From: Ehrlichia muris AS145
Lineage (GTDB): Bacteria; Pseudomonadota; Alphaproteobacteria; Rickettsiales; Anaplasmataceae
Direction of reading: 5' to 3'
DNA length: 64,000 nucleotides
Assembly (NCBI RefSeq): GCF_000508225.1
Contig: NC_023063.1
Span: 372,001 to 436,000 of the forward strand
Shown here piece by piece: positions 9,613 to 19,527 of this stretch. Position numbers and translations under genes: made by a program. Under the pieces are notes generated by a model that was not told the origin of the DNA, made no database searches, and was given only the letters and a program-made list of their open reading frames with translations. How positions within the stretch are numbered: position 1 is the stretch's first letter; the number at the start of each line of letters is the position of its first letter.

Positions 9613-9723
9613 ATAGTTTATTGTTATGTATTTAAAGGTTTGGTATTAAAAATTTGCTAGAAGTACTATATGCTTGTGTTCTTGATTTGGTATGTCTTTA
9701 GAAGATTTTATCTAATTTGATAA

Positions 9724-12603
9724 TTAGAAATTGAAATAAGGCTTTAAATATTGTCCAGTTGTACTATTGGGGTTTTTGATTATTTCTTCAGGAGTGCCAG
9801 TAGCTACTACTTTACCTCCAGCATTTCCCCCATTAGGCCCTATATCTATTATGTATTCAGCTGTTTTAATGACATGTAAATTGTGTTCTATAACTACTAT
9901 TGTATTCCCTAAATCGCGTAATTTGTGTAGAACATGTAATAAATTATCTATATCTGCAAAATGTAATCCTGTAGTTGGTTCATCTAAGATGTATAAAGTG
10001 TTTCCAGTTGAACGTTTTGATAATTCTTTTGATAGTTTTATTCTTTGTGCTTCACCTCCTGATAATGTATTGGATGTTTGGCCTATTTTGATATAACCCA
10101 TTCCTACGCTGCGTAAAGCATCTAACTTTTCTTTAATTAATGGTAAATGGATAAAAAATTCGTGTGCTTGATCAACTGTCATATCTAATACGTCAGCTAT
10201 AGATTTTCCTTGATGAGTTACTTCTAAAGTTTCTTTATTATAACGCAATCCTTTGCATTGCTCACACTTGACATATACATCAGATAAAAAATGCATTTCT
10301 ATTTTGACTTGTCCATCTCCTTTGCATGCTTCACATCTTCCTCCTTTGGAGTTAAATGAAAACCTGCTAATAGTATATCCTCTTGCTCTTGATAAAGGTA
10401 ATCCAGCAAACCATGACCTTATGTGAGTAAACAATCCTATATAGGTTGCTGAATTTGATAAAGGAGTTCTACCGATAGGGGATTGGTCTATTTTTATAAC
10501 TTTATCTATATGTTCTAGCCCTGATATGGATATGCATTCGCCGTGTGTACAATTGATATTATTTAGTTGATTGATTGCATGCTGATATAAAGTATCGTTT
10601 ATCAAACTAGATTTTCCGCTTCCAGATACTCCAGTAATACAAGTAAAAGCATTTAAAGGAATTTTGACATCAATATTTTGTAAATTGTTTTTACGAGCTC
10701 CAATAATTTCTATCCATTTATTAAAAGTTCCATGCTTTTTGAAAGTGGGTATCGTCTTCTTATTACTAAGATATTGGCCAGTTATACTGTTATGGTTATC
10801 CATTATTTCTTTTGGAGTTCCAATTGCAATTACATGTCCTCCGTTTTGTCCTGCCCCTGGTCCTATATCTACTACATAATCTGCATTTATTATTGTTTCT
10901 TCATCATGTTCTACTACTATTACTGTATTTCCTATATCACGTAATGTTTTTAGAGTGTTGATTAACAATGTGTTATCGCGTTGATGTAACCCTATTGAAG
11001 GTTCGTCTAGAACGTAAATTATTCCTGTTAATCCAGATCCAATTTGTGATGCTAATTTTATTCTTTGACTTTCTCCTCCAGATAATGTTCCTGATTCACG
11101 ATTGAGTGTTAGATAACCTAATCCAACATTCTTTAGAAATGTTAATCTTTTGATTATTTCGTCTAATAGTTTACATGAAATATGTTTCTGCTGTTCGTTT
11201 AGTTTAGGTGGTAGTGCTTTACACCATGATATTGCCTCTACGACAGATAATTGTGTAAATTCTCCAATATGTTTGTTATCAATTTTTACTGATAACGCTT
11301 CCTGTCTTAATCTAAATCCTTGACATTCACTACATACATTTATAGATGAATATTGTTCAGCTAGTTTTTCAATAACTATATTTTCTTTGTTATTTAAGAC
11401 ATTTATAATGCCTTCAAATGGCTTGTTTCTAGAATATTTATATCCTTCATTTTGGTAGTGTATAGGTATTTCTATTCCTCTGCTACCAAATAGAATTATA
11501 TCTTTTATATTATCATCCAACTCTTGCCATGGTGTTGTTAAATTAAATTTATAATATTTTGCTAATGATAAAATAATGTTTGCGTAATAATAACTAAATT
11601 GCGAATTGACTTTGTGATGAGTGGTTTTTAGTTCAATTGGACCTATAGGATGTATAGCTCCTTCTAAAATCGATAAGCTGTCATTTTTTATAATTAGATT
11701 TCTGTCAATGCTGTATTTTTTTCCTATTCCACTACAAGTTTTGCATGATCCATATGATGTATTAAATGAAAATAATCTTGGTTCTATTTCTTCTATGCTG
11801 AAGTCTGCCTGAGGGCATGAAAAATTTTCTGAAAAAAATAATACCTGGTTCTTGTGATATATTCCCTTATTGTATTCTTGCGGTAAATCAAGTATTTCTA
11901 TATGAATTATACCATTACCTATTTTTAGTGCAGTTTTTATATTGTCAGTTATATTATCAACATAGTCTTCTAGTACTGATATTTGATTTACAATTACGTG
12001 AATGTTATGTGCTTTATTTCTATCTAACTGTGGAATATTGTTAATATCATAAGTAATGTCATCAATTTTTAATAATTTATAGTGTTGTTTTTTTATTTCA
12101 TATATTTCTTTATTATGATCTCCTTTTTTGTTCCTTATTAGTGCACCTAAAATTGAAATTTTTGTACCTGAAGGTAGTTTGAATATAGTTTCTATTATTT
12201 GAGAAAGTGATTGCTTTGTTATAGGTAATCCAGTGATTGGAGAATATGGAATTCCTATTTTAGCATACATAATTCTTAAGTAGTCGTAAATTTCTGTAAT
12301 GGTTGATACAGTTGATCTTGAGTTTTTAGATGATAATTTTTGACTTATTGCAATAGCTGGAGAAAGCCCTGTGATTGATTCTACATCTGGTTTTGTACAT
12401 AAATCTAAAAATTGCCGAGCGTAAGATGATAAACTTTCTACATATTTACGTTGTCCTTCTGCATATATTGTATCAAACGCAAGACTGGACTTTCCCGATC
12501 CACTAACTCCAGTTATTACAATTAACTTGTTCTTTGGAAGATCTATGTTTATGTTTTGTAGGTTATGTTCTTTAGCATTACGTATACTGATCAAACCAGT
12601 CAT
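9724..12603 (-). CDS. uvrA: Excinuclease ABC subunit A
   Basis: 959-residue damage sensor of nucleotide excision repair: a dimeric ABC ATPase that loads UvrB on lesions. Two ABC modules are seen, with Walker A motifs GVSGSGKSSLAFDT near the N-terminus and GVSGSGKSSLINDT in the second half. Two signatures (LSGGESQRIKLASQ and LSGGEAQRIKLSKEL) and two Walker B/D blocks (YVLDEPSIGLHQRD and YILDEPTTGLHFAD) complete them. CxxC zinc modules are present (CKTCSG, CSEC, CEACKGDGQ with CEQCKG). Full length for the family. Monocistronic, with spacers on both sides. Confidence 0.98.
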   Translation of the reverse strand: MTGLISIRNAKEHNLQNINIDLPKNKLIVITGVSGSGKSSLAFDTIYAEGQRKYVESLSSYARQFLDLCTKPDVESITGLSPAIAISQKLSSKNSRSTVSTITEIYDYLRIMYAKIGIPYSPITGLPITKQSLSQIIETIFKLPSGTKISILGALIRNKKGDHNKEIYEIKKQHYKLLKIDDITYDINNIPQLDRNKAHNIHVIVNQISVLEDYVDNITDNIKTALKIGNGIIHIEILDLPQEYNKGIYHKNQVLFFSENFSCPQADFSIEEIEPRLFSFNTSYGSCKTCSGIGKKYSIDRNLIIKNDSLSILEGAIHPIGPIELKTTHHKVNSQFSYYYANIILSLAKYYKFNLTTPWQELDDNIKDIILFGSRGIEIPIHYQNEGYKYSRNKPFEGIINVLNNKENIVIEKLAEQYSSINVCSECQGFRLRQEALSVKIDNKHIGEFTQLSVVEAISWCKALPPKLNEQQKHISCKLLDEIIKRLTFLKNVGLGYLTLNRESGTLSGGESQRIKLASQIGSGLTGIIYVLDEPSIGLHQRDNTLLINTLKTLRDIGNTVIVVEHDEETIINADYVVDIGPGAGQNGGHVIAIGTPKEIMDNHNSITGQYLSNKKTIPTFKKHGTFNKWIEIIGARKNNLQNIDVKIPLNAFTCITGVSGSGKSSLINDTLYQHAINQLNNINCTHGECISISGLEHIDKVIKIDQSPIGRTPLSNSATYIGLFTHIRSWFAGLPLSRARGYTISRFSFNSKGGRCEACKGDGQVKIEMHFLSDVYVKCEQCKGLRYNKETLEVTHQGKSIADVLDMTVDQAHEFFIHLPLIKEKLDALRSVGMGYIKIGQTSNTLSGGEAQRIKLSKELSKRSTGNTLYILDEPTTGLHFADIDNLLHVLHKLRDLGNTIVVIEHNLHVIKTAEYIIDIGPNGGNAGGKVVATGTPEEIIKNPNSTTGQYLKPYFNF

Positions 12604-12903
12604 ATTTAATTTACCGCATTAACTAGTGAGTAAAGAGATAGGATTCTTAATCATATATGAAGATTAACAATTTTCCAATTAATTTTGGTAATTAGGTAAT
12701 AATATATTGTATATAGCTTGATCACGTATTTTTATTATGTTTAACTGAATGCTAAAGTGGGTGTGATCTAGTTATGTATAGGAAAAGTATTTTTTGACCA
12801 TTATTAAGAAACATCTTATATTCCGTATTTATGATGCTTCGTGCTTAGTTATATATTATCTAAATATCTATGTATATTAGTGTTTTATTGTTATTCTCAA
12901 ATG
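12604..12903. other. Spacer between uvrA and nusB
   Basis: 300 bases with no gene or clear terminator. Sequence is AT-rich and unremarkable. Confidence 0.5.
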
Positions 12904-13428
12904 TTATGTATTATTGAAAACAGCGAAAGGTTCTGTTTGTTCTATATGAAAATTTATATCTTTGTTAAGAACAGGACGTGCTGTAAGCTTTATTTTATTT
13001 AATATTGCATTAATGAAGTTGACTTCTGTTCTTTCTAATATGTGGCTTGCTATATTGACGTATTCATTGATAATGATTACTGTGTCTGTATTAGAACATA
13101 TTAATTCACAAACTGCAGTTTTAATAATGGAAATACTAATTGGATTTATACGGTCTATCGACCATGTATCATTTAAAAACGTTGCAATGGTTGAATTGAT
13201 TGTGTTGAATGTTAGCAGCATTGTGTTCATAATTTTGAGTAATAGCTGATTATCAACCTGCATTAAGTCTAATAATTCCTTTATCTCATATAAGTACTCG
13301 ATTAAATTATCAATGTCATTTATAGTGTAGTTATTAAATACCATGGAATATGTACCTTGTATAGCAAGGAACCTTGTTGTTGTTTTTTTTGAATGCCATA
13401 AAGGTTTATGGCATATATTATCTGTCAT
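12904..13428 (-). CDS. nusB: Transcription antitermination factor NusB
   Basis: 174-residue all-helical RNA-binding protein that with NusE (S10) promotes antitermination on rRNA operons. The N-terminal R-x-LA-x-Q-x-x-Y pattern is present (RFLAIQGTYSM). The C-terminal half has the conserved IDRINPISISIIKTAVCELI and INEYVNIA segments, with helix VNFINAILNKI. Somewhat longer than typical (about 140-150). It follows ribH by four bases, the classical ribH-nusB pairing, and ends the yidC-ribH-nusB unit. Confidence 0.92.
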   Translation of the reverse strand: MTDNICHKPLWHSKKTTTRFLAIQGTYSMVFNNYTINDIDNLIEYLYEIKELLDLMQVDNQLLLKIMNTMLLTFNTINSTIATFLNDTWSIDRINPISISIIKTAVCELICSNTDTVIIINEYVNIASHILERTEVNFINAILNKIKLTARPVLNKDINFHIEQTEPFAVFNNT

Positions 13429-13432
13429 AATT

Positions 13433-13879
13433 CTAACTTAAAAATTTATCATGTAATTCAATCATAGCTAAGGCTGCCTTGGCAGCATTTCCGCCGACAT
13501 TCTTTTTATTCATGTCTGCTCTTGCCATTGCCAATTCTAAACTTCCAGCTGTAATCACTCCAAAACCCATAGGAACAGCATGATGAGTTGCAATTTCACT
13601 AAGAGATGTTGTTACTCCCTTGCATACATAGTAATAATGATCTGTTTCTCCTTTTATAACACAACCTAGAGCAATATACCCATCGTACTGATATCTGTCA
13701 CTCATTATTGCAAATACTATGGCTGCAGGTATTTCAAAAGATCCTGGAACATATACTATATCATATTTTACAGGTTTTGAATATTTTTTTAATTGATCTA
13801 TTGCTCCATCTAATAAAAGATTTGTTATGTCTGAGTAGAACTGTGATACTACTATTAATATGTTAATATGGTCAGGCAT
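13433..13879 (-). CDS. ribH: 6,7-dimethyl-8-ribityllumazine synthase
   Basis: 148-residue enzyme of riboflavin synthesis that condenses dihydroxybutanone phosphate with the ribitylamino-pyrimidine. It forms icosahedral or pentameric assemblies. Family motifs are [25 protein letters not shown] with the catalytic His, and [19 protein letters not shown] ending near KGGNAA-like [11 protein letters not shown]. It begins one base after the yidC stop and lies four bases before nusB, so all three are probably cotranscribed. Confidence 0.96.
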   Translation of the reverse strand: MPDHINILIVVSQFYSDITNLLLDGAIDQLKKYSKPVKYDIVYVPGSFEIPAAIVFAIMSDRYQYDGYIALGCVIKGETDHYYYVCKGVTTSLSEIATHHAVPMGFGVITAGSLELAMARADMNKKNVGGNAAKAALAMIELHDKFLS

Positions 13880-13880
13880 A

Positions 13881-15620
13881 TTAATCTCCCTGTTGTATAG
13901 TTTTATGAAAATTAAACTTTTTGATTACGTAATTCTTGATTATTAATTGTTGCATTATCGTAATTGAATTACTGCATATCCAGTAAATAATTAATCCTGC
14001 AGGAAATGATGAAAAAATGAATATGAAAATGTAAGGTAAAAATTTCATAAAATTTGCTTGAGTTTTATCTTGATTTGGCGGGTTATTATTGCTTAGCTTT
14101 TGTTGTATTATCATAGTAACACCCAGTATGACTGGCAAAACGCCAATACAGATACTTGGATTGAATTTTAACAGTCCAAACATTGTTAATATGTTTGCAG
14201 TATCAAAGCTTGATAAGTCTTTTATCCATAAATAAAATGGAGCATGTCTCATTTCAATTGTAACAAATAACACTTTATACAACGCAAAGAATACTGGTAT
14301 TTGTATTAATACCGGAATAAACCCAGACATAGGGTTGACATTATTCTTCTTAAAGATAGCTGATATTTCTTTACTCATTTTATCATTATCGTTTTTGTAT
14401 AACTCTTTTATTTTTAATATATCTGGCTGTAAGTGCCTGAGTTTAAGCATCGAAACACATGATTTGTGTGATAATGGAAACATTACTAATTTTATTATTA
14501 CTGTTAATAGTAATATTGCTAATCCAAAATTTCCTATAACATCATTGAAGTATTCTAATAAAAGGAAAACAGGTTTAGTAATGAAGTATAAAATCCCAAA
14601 ATCTACTGCTTTATCAAATAAAGAAATCTTTAAATTATCTTTGTATTTATCTAATAACTTTAATTCTTTGGCTCCAGCAAATAGATAACTAGTACTAGTC
14701 GCCGTTTTATTTGGATGTGCGATATAACCATCGTGACTAAAGTCTACTTGAAAACGGTCTTTATTATTATGCTTAGCGTATTTGACGTGGAAATTTAGCT
14801 TACTCTTTTGTAGAACATTTGGGATTAATGCTGTGAACCAGTACTTATCACCAATTCCAATCCATTGATTCTGATTATCATTTATGTCTTGTTGCTGAAT
14901 TTTTATATGCTTCTCTTTAGTGATGGCTTTATATGTCCATTCTTTGAGTGTGTTTCCAAAACTTCCTACAGCCCCTTCATGTGATATCCAGTAAGATTTA
15001 TCTGTAGCATGTTTAGATCTATTAATTCTTCCGTAAGGAATTAAATTTACTGTTGCATCAGTATTATTTGTGATTATTTGTTCTACTTTAAACATGTAGT
15101 CATTATCTAAGGTGATTTTTATTTTAAAGATAATACCTTGCTTGTTATCCCATGTTAAAGTGACAGTGTTATTTGGAGATAAAGTTGACTTATTTGAGCT
15201 CCAAACTGAGGTGTGGTTAGGTAAAATGATTTTGTGTTTGGGATCTATCCATCCAAATTCAATAAAATATACATCTTCTGTCTCTTCTGGAGATAGTAAT
15301 ACTATTCCTTCAGAGCTACTATCTGGTGTAACATGATAGTTTTTAAATGTTAAATCATCAAACTGTGCTCCCTTTAATGATATTGATCCATTTATTTTTT
15401 GGTTGGATAACTGAAGCCGTAGGTTAGTGTTACTTTCTATGACTTCAGATCGCGTTTTGTATGTAAAACTATCATCAAATTCTGGGATCATAGAATCAGA
15501 ACCTGTATTGTCTTCTGTAGCATATTGTGTGGTAAAAAACTTATCGTATACAAATCTCCACCCCATCATGATCAATACAGATAAAATGACAGCTAATATT
15601 AAATTACGAACTTCTATCAT
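13881..15620 (-). CDS. yidC: Membrane protein insertase YidC
   Basis: 579-residue inner-membrane insertase. It has an N-terminal anchor (about residues 5-22), a large periplasmic beta domain (roughly 60-340) and the conserved five-helix core. The core begins at [18 protein letters not shown] and includes [35 protein letters not shown] and a final [20 protein letters not shown]. The ATG at 15620 gives the usual start MIEVRNLI. An upstream in-frame ATG at 15659 would add a non-conserved leader and neither has a strong ribosome-binding site. First gene of yidC-ribH-nusB. Confidence 0.96.
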   Translation of the reverse strand: MIEVRNLILAVILSVLIMMGWRFVYDKFFTTQYATEDNTGSDSMIPEFDDSFTYKTRSEVIESNTNLRLQLSNQKINGSISLKGAQFDDLTFKNYHVTPDSSSEGIVLLSPEETEDVYFIEFGWIDPKHKIILPNHTSVWSSNKSTLSPNNTVTLTWDNKQGIIFKIKITLDNDYMFKVEQIITNNTDATVNLIPYGRINRSKHATDKSYWISHEGAVGSFGNTLKEWTYKAITKEKHIKIQQQDINDNQNQWIGIGDKYWFTALIPNVLQKSKLNFHVKYAKHNNKDRFQVDFSHDGYIAHPNKTATSTSYLFAGAKELKLLDKYKDNLKISLFDKAVDFGILYFITKPVFLLLEYFNDVIGNFGLAILLLTVIIKLVMFPLSHKSCVSMLKLRHLQPDILKIKELYKNDNDKMSKEISAIFKKNNVNPMSGFIPVLIQIPVFFALYKVLFVTIEMRHAPFYLWIKDLSSFDTANILTMFGLLKFNPSICIGVLPVILGVTMIIQQKLSNNNPPNQDKTQANFMKFLPYIFIFIFSSFPAGLIIYWICSNSITIMQQLIIKNYVIKKFNFHKTIQQGD

Positions 15621-16011
15621 ATTGCTTAATGAGCACCTTAATAAAGTTGAGTGTAGCATATAGCTTTTTTTAAATCAATAAGGCAATATAAAATCAAGTG
15701 TGTAAGTTGTGTTATTGTGTTGATTTTATCAGATTGATTAATATATCAAAATACTTCTAAAATGAATTGATTTTAAGTGCTGAATTGAAGAAAAATATTA
15801 TATAATCATTATCTTAAGAATTAAACTTAATTTGTGATTTTAAAGTTGTATGTTAGTTATGGATAGTATCTTTATAGAATTTAGAAAAATATATAGAAAT
15901 GATATAATAGTGTTAACAAGATGATTCATTATAAACTTATATCACTGTGTAGTGATAAAGTAAGTCATTTGAGTTATTACTTGGAAGTTATTATGTAAAT
16001 ATTCCCTAGAA
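15621..16011. other. Spacer upstream of yidC
   Basis: About 390 bases without a gene, between the start of yidC and the 3' end of the AGCS transporter gene (both minus). It should hold the yidC promoter. No consensus pair was picked out with confidence. Confidence 0.45.
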
Positions 16012-17394
16012 TTAAGTTTTCCGTAAATATGTCTTAAGTTCTTGATTGATAGTATCACTTAATAAAATGATTGTTAATCCATTAGGTATTGTGAGGAATA
16101 TAAATAGCATGTCTCCTAATTGAGATATAAGTACTATATTTTTTGATAATCCACTGATTACAATTATGCACATTATAACTGTTCTACATAATATAATATG
16201 ACGTGAGCTTCCAAGTATATATTTCCATGATATTTCGCAGTAATAGGAATATGTAATAATTGATGAGAATGCAAAAGCAAATATAATAAAAGGAAATATA
16301 ACGTATTCACAAATTGGACAAATATTGGAGAATATATTATTAATTATTATTGCACTACTGCTACTATTTATGTGGACATAAGATCCAGTTAGTATGACTA
16401 CTATTCCTGTAATAAATGATACAATTACAGTGTCAATAAATGGTTCAAGCATTGCAGTGCATCCTACTCTTGCAGGTTCAGTGTCATTTGTTGAAGCATG
16501 TATTATGGGAGAAGTTCCAACTCCGGCTTCGTTTGCAAAAACTGATCTTCTAACTCCTGCAACAATCGATCCTATTACTCCTCCAGTGACACTATTTCCT
16601 TCTATCATTCCATGTAACATTATACTTAGTGTAGAGAGTAGTTGATCTAAATGACTAATAATAATAGCTGTACATATGGTTATGTATAGTATCACCATTA
16701 TAGGGGACAGTTTTGTCATGATTTTTGCAATGCGTGTTATTCCCCCCATTATCACTAATCCACTTAATAATGTTAATATTAAAACAATAATACTACAGTT
16801 TACTTGATGGAAAGTGTTGCTTAATAGTATAGTTGCTTGATTTGATTGAAATGATATTCCTCCAAAAGACATAGCTATTATCATGATAATAGCGTATATG
16901 TATGCTATTATTTTTCCTGTTTTCACTAATCCTAGTTCAGCGAATCCACATCTGATGTATTGAAAAGGACCTCCTATATTATTTTGCTTTTCTAGTAAAT
17001 AGTATTTAAATCCTAATGTTACTTCGGCAAATTTTACTGACATACCTAAAATGCCTATTATTATCATCCATAATACTGCTCCTGGACCTCCTGTGGAAAT
17101 TGCTATAACTACTCCTGAAATTGTTCCTAATCCTATAGTACCAGATATTGCTGTGATAAATGCTTGAATATTAGAAATAGCATGATTGTTTTTATTCTTA
17201 GGTGAATTTATTAAAACATTTATAGCGTGTTTAAAAAGTCTGATATTAATGAATTTAAATTTTATAGTGCAAAATGTTCCTAGAAATATTATCCATAGAA
17301 TAATTAATGGAATTTTGAATACTGTAAGAGAGAAGATAGGCTCTAATATTCTAGAGACATATGGAAAGAAATCTGTAGGCCCAAGATTTATCAT
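16012..17394 (-). CDS. Sodium:alanine symporter family (AGCS) transporter
   Basis: 460-residue polytopic membrane protein with about eleven hydrophobic helices. The AGCS pattern is clear: ISNIQAFITAISGTIGLGTISG then ISTGGPGAVLWMIIIGILGMS (shown in parts), KFAEVTLGFKYY, GGPFQYI and GVRRSVFANEAGVGTSPI. Members import alanine or glycine with Na+ or H+. Importing amino acids fits an intracellular parasite that also uses glutamate, but the substrate cannot be read from sequence. It starts 16 bases after the pssA stop and is probably the third gene of psd-pssA-transporter. Confidence 0.92.
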   Translation of the reverse strand: MINLGPTDFFPYVSRILEPIFSLTVFKIPLIILWIIFLGTFCTIKFKFINIRLFKHAINVLINSPKNKNNHAISNIQAFITAISGTIGLGTISGVVIAISTGGPGAVLWMIIIGILGMSVKFAEVTLGFKYYLLEKQNNIGGPFQYIRCGFAELGLVKTGKIIAYIYAIIMIIAMSFGGISFQSNQATILLSNTFHQVNCSIIVLILTLLSGLVIMGGITRIAKIMTKLSPIMVILYITICTAIIISHLDQLLSTLSIMLHGMIEGNSVTGGVIGSIVAGVRRSVFANEAGVGTSPIIHASTNDTEPARVGCTAMLEPFIDTVIVSFITGIVVILTGSYVHINSSSSAIIINNIFSNICPICEYVIFPFIIFAFAFSSIITYSYYCEISWKYILGSSRHIILCRTVIMCIIVISGLSKNIVLISQLGDMLFIFLTIPNGLTIILLSDTINQELKTYLRKT

Positions 17395-17410
17395 GGTGAT
17401 CTATATGATA

Positions 17411-18190
17411 CTATTTTACTGATTTGACTTTAGTTTTATACATAATGTATATGTATATCGCAGTACTGATGGGGATTGATAATATATACATCATTCCAAC
17501 AATTGGAAATGTTATCCATGGTTTTGTTATTGCAAATACAATAAATATACCAAACAGTAGAATAAATATATAAGATAGGTTTTTGGGTATATAAAGATGT
17601 TTTGCGGAAAATGTAGGAATGTTGCTTGCTGATAAGAATGCAATAACAGCAAAATATACTGCGACATTATTTTGATCAGATAAGTTTTGAACCCACCAAT
17701 GATTATCATGATAGTAAAAAGTTAGCATTACTGGAATTAATGATAATACTGCTCCTAGTGGTGCAGGTACTCCTACAAAAAAAAACTTATGCCAATCTAA
17801 TTTTTTTTCTTCGTATAACGACATATTAAATCTTGCAAGTCTGATTGACATGCACATTACAAACATCATTACTAGCATCCAACCTATTACTTTAATTTGC
17901 TTGAGAGACCAAAAATATAATAGAAATGCTGGAGCAGCGCCAAAGTTTAAAAAGTCTGCAAAGGAATCAAGCTGAGCACCAAAGCCACTAGTGGAATTAA
18001 GTAATCTGGCAATCCTACCGTCCATTCCGTCTATGAGTGCTGCTATGATAATAAACATGACAGCAGACTCCCATTTACCCATAAAAGTAAATTTTATAGA
18101 GGTCAAACCAGCACATAAACCTAGTAAGGTAACTATATTAGGAAATAACCTAGCAATAGGAAAAAACTTGCTACTTTGTTCCTCTTTCAT
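17411..18190 (-). CDS. pssA: CDP-diacylglycerol-serine O-phosphatidyltransferase
   Basis: 259-residue integral membrane enzyme that makes phosphatidylserine from CDP-diacylglycerol and serine. The CDP-alcohol phosphotransferase signature is intact: DGMDGRIARLL then GFGAQLDSFADF (D-G-x2-A-R-x8-G-x3-D-x3-D). Several transmembrane helices follow. It lies four bases after psd, which decarboxylates its product, so the pair forms the phosphatidylethanolamine pathway in one unit. Confidence 0.95.
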   Translation of the reverse strand: MKEEQSSKFFPIARLFPNIVTLLGLCAGLTSIKFTFMGKWESAVMFIIIAALIDGMDGRIARLLNSTSGFGAQLDSFADFLNFGAAPAFLLYFWSLKQIKVIGWMLVMMFVMCMSIRLARFNMSLYEEKKLDWHKFFFVGVPAPLGAVLSLIPVMLTFYYHDNHWWVQNLSDQNNVAVYFAVIAFLSASNIPTFSAKHLYIPKNLSYIFILLFGIFIVFAITKPWITFPIVGMMYILSIPISTAIYIYIMYKTKVKSVK

Positions 18191-18194
18191 ATTA

Positions 18195-18875
18195 TTATAT
18201 AGACTTAACTGTTAATTGTTTAGGAGCTTCTTGCAGGTATGCTAAAATAGTTTCTCCACCTATAACTGTTTGTCCTATAAATGCTGATACGTGGACACTT
18301 AATGGTAAATACAGATTAACCCGACTGCCGAATCTAATAATACCAAATCTCTCACCGGAATTAACATTTTGACCTTCGTATGCATTGCATACTATACGTC
18401 GCGCTACTAGTCCTGCAATTTGATCTATAATAATCGAGTGGCTATCAAGTTTAGATTCAATAACTAACCTTTGTCTTTCATTTAACTCACTTGACTTATT
18501 TAGCGAAGCTAATAAAAATCTTCCTGGTATATATTCTGTACTCTTAATAATTCCAGACACAGGAATTCGATTTACATGAACATTCAATATGTTTAAAAAA
18601 ATACTAATGCATACTACTTGTGTAGAATTATCTATAGGAGAGCTAACTTCCTTAATGTCCAATATTACACCGTCAGCTGGGCTAAGAACTAGATTATCTC
18701 CTTCTGGTACTACACGTATAGGGTCACGAAAAAAATATATGCACAATAATGATATAACTAAACAAATTATTCCTAAGCTGCAAGAAATAGCAAATCCAAT
18801 GCAAGACGTAAAAAATGATATCATTATAAATACATATCCCTCTTTGTGGATGTTATGAATAAAATTGTAAAGCAT
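18195..18875 (-). CDS. psd: Phosphatidylserine decarboxylase proenzyme
   Basis: 226-residue short-type decarboxylase that turns phosphatidylserine into phosphatidylethanolamine at the inner membrane. N-terminal hydrophobic segments (about residues 13-50) precede LSPADGVI and LNILNVHVNRIPVSG. The C-terminal self-cleavage site is seen as RFGSRVNLYLP, where Ser of GS becomes the pyruvoyl group. The ATG at 18875 with GAGGT about six bases upstream is preferred to the GTG one codon earlier. First gene of psd-pssA-transporter. Confidence 0.95.
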   Translation of the reverse strand: MLYNFIHNIHKEGYVFIMISFFTSCIGFAISCSLGIICLVISLLCIYFFRDPIRVVPEGDNLVLSPADGVILDIKEVSSPIDNSTQVVCISIFLNILNVHVNRIPVSGIIKSTEYIPGRFLLASLNKSSELNERQRLVIESKLDSHSIIIDQIAGLVARRIVCNAYEGQNVNSGERFGIIRFGSRVNLYLPLSVHVSAFIGQTVIGGETILAYLQEAPKQLTVKSI

Positions 18876-19160
18876 CACTCAACCTCAGACTTTTTTACAG
18901 ATTATAAACTTTGCAGTATTTTATGCAATTAATATTTGATAGGTTTATGTGATTTATAGATATACTGTGATAGTCTGTATTGTTTTGTGTTGTTATTTTA
19001 ATGCTAAAGTGTGAATCTGGGTTAATATAATTAAATTTGCTATTCAGAATTTTGCAATACTTATCATATTTTTTGTAAAATATCAGAATTTTTAAATATT
19101 GTACTAACAATACTAGCTTAGTAATTTTTACAGTATGAAATGAAGAATTTATAGTGTATA
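18876..19160. other. Spacer upstream of psd
   Basis: No gene supported. A 71-codon minus-strand frame (18895-19110) is low-complexity Asn/Ile/Lys-rich and has no family resemblance. It is probably chance. The psd promoter should lie here. Confidence 0.4.
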
Positions 19161-19527
19161 GGGTTCATATCAATTGAATGCTGAGTTATTTGAGTAAGTT
19201 TATAAGAAAGGTATTAGTAATGTTCTTATTTAATTGTAACTTATATCTGATAATCTATCTGCTATGTAATTATGGTTGAGTGAAGCATTAAAAAATTAGA
19301 AGATGTTAAGTATGTTGGTAAACTTAAGGAAAAAATATTATCTTACTTGAGTTATATAACTTATGTAGGAATCTACTTACTGTTTAGTATGTCTTTCTAG
19401 GGTTACATTTAGTAAAGTTTAATTGATGGAGTGCTGAGTGTGTTGTGTGTTTCATAAGGAAAGTGTTATGTAGTGTTTTTTTTAGTTATAATTTATGTAG
19501 ACAGTAATCTATCCACTGTTTGGTGCA
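19161..19527 (+). repeat. Degenerate triple repeat including the 3' end of the flavoprotein gene
   Basis: Three diverged direct copies of about 113-127 bases, approximately 19161-19273, 19274-19400 and 19401-19527. The third contains the last 14 or so codons and the stop of the flavoprotein gene (minus strand). Comparable landmarks are TTATATCTGATAATCTATCT (19241), TTATGTAGGAATCTACTTAC (19361) and TTATGTAGACAGTAATCTAT (19492), each preceded by a TAAGAAAG- or TAAGGAAA-like element. Identity between copies is only moderate, so the duplications are old. Confidence 0.72.

Noticed and set aside
9767-12044. Several plus-strand frames inside uvrA
   Set aside because: They are complements of conserved uvrA codons, with no independent features.
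18895-19110. 71-codon minus-strand frame upstream of psd
   Set aside because: Low-complexity Asn/Ile/Tyr-rich translation, no family resemblance, no ribosome-binding site. It is typical of chance frames in AT-rich DNA.
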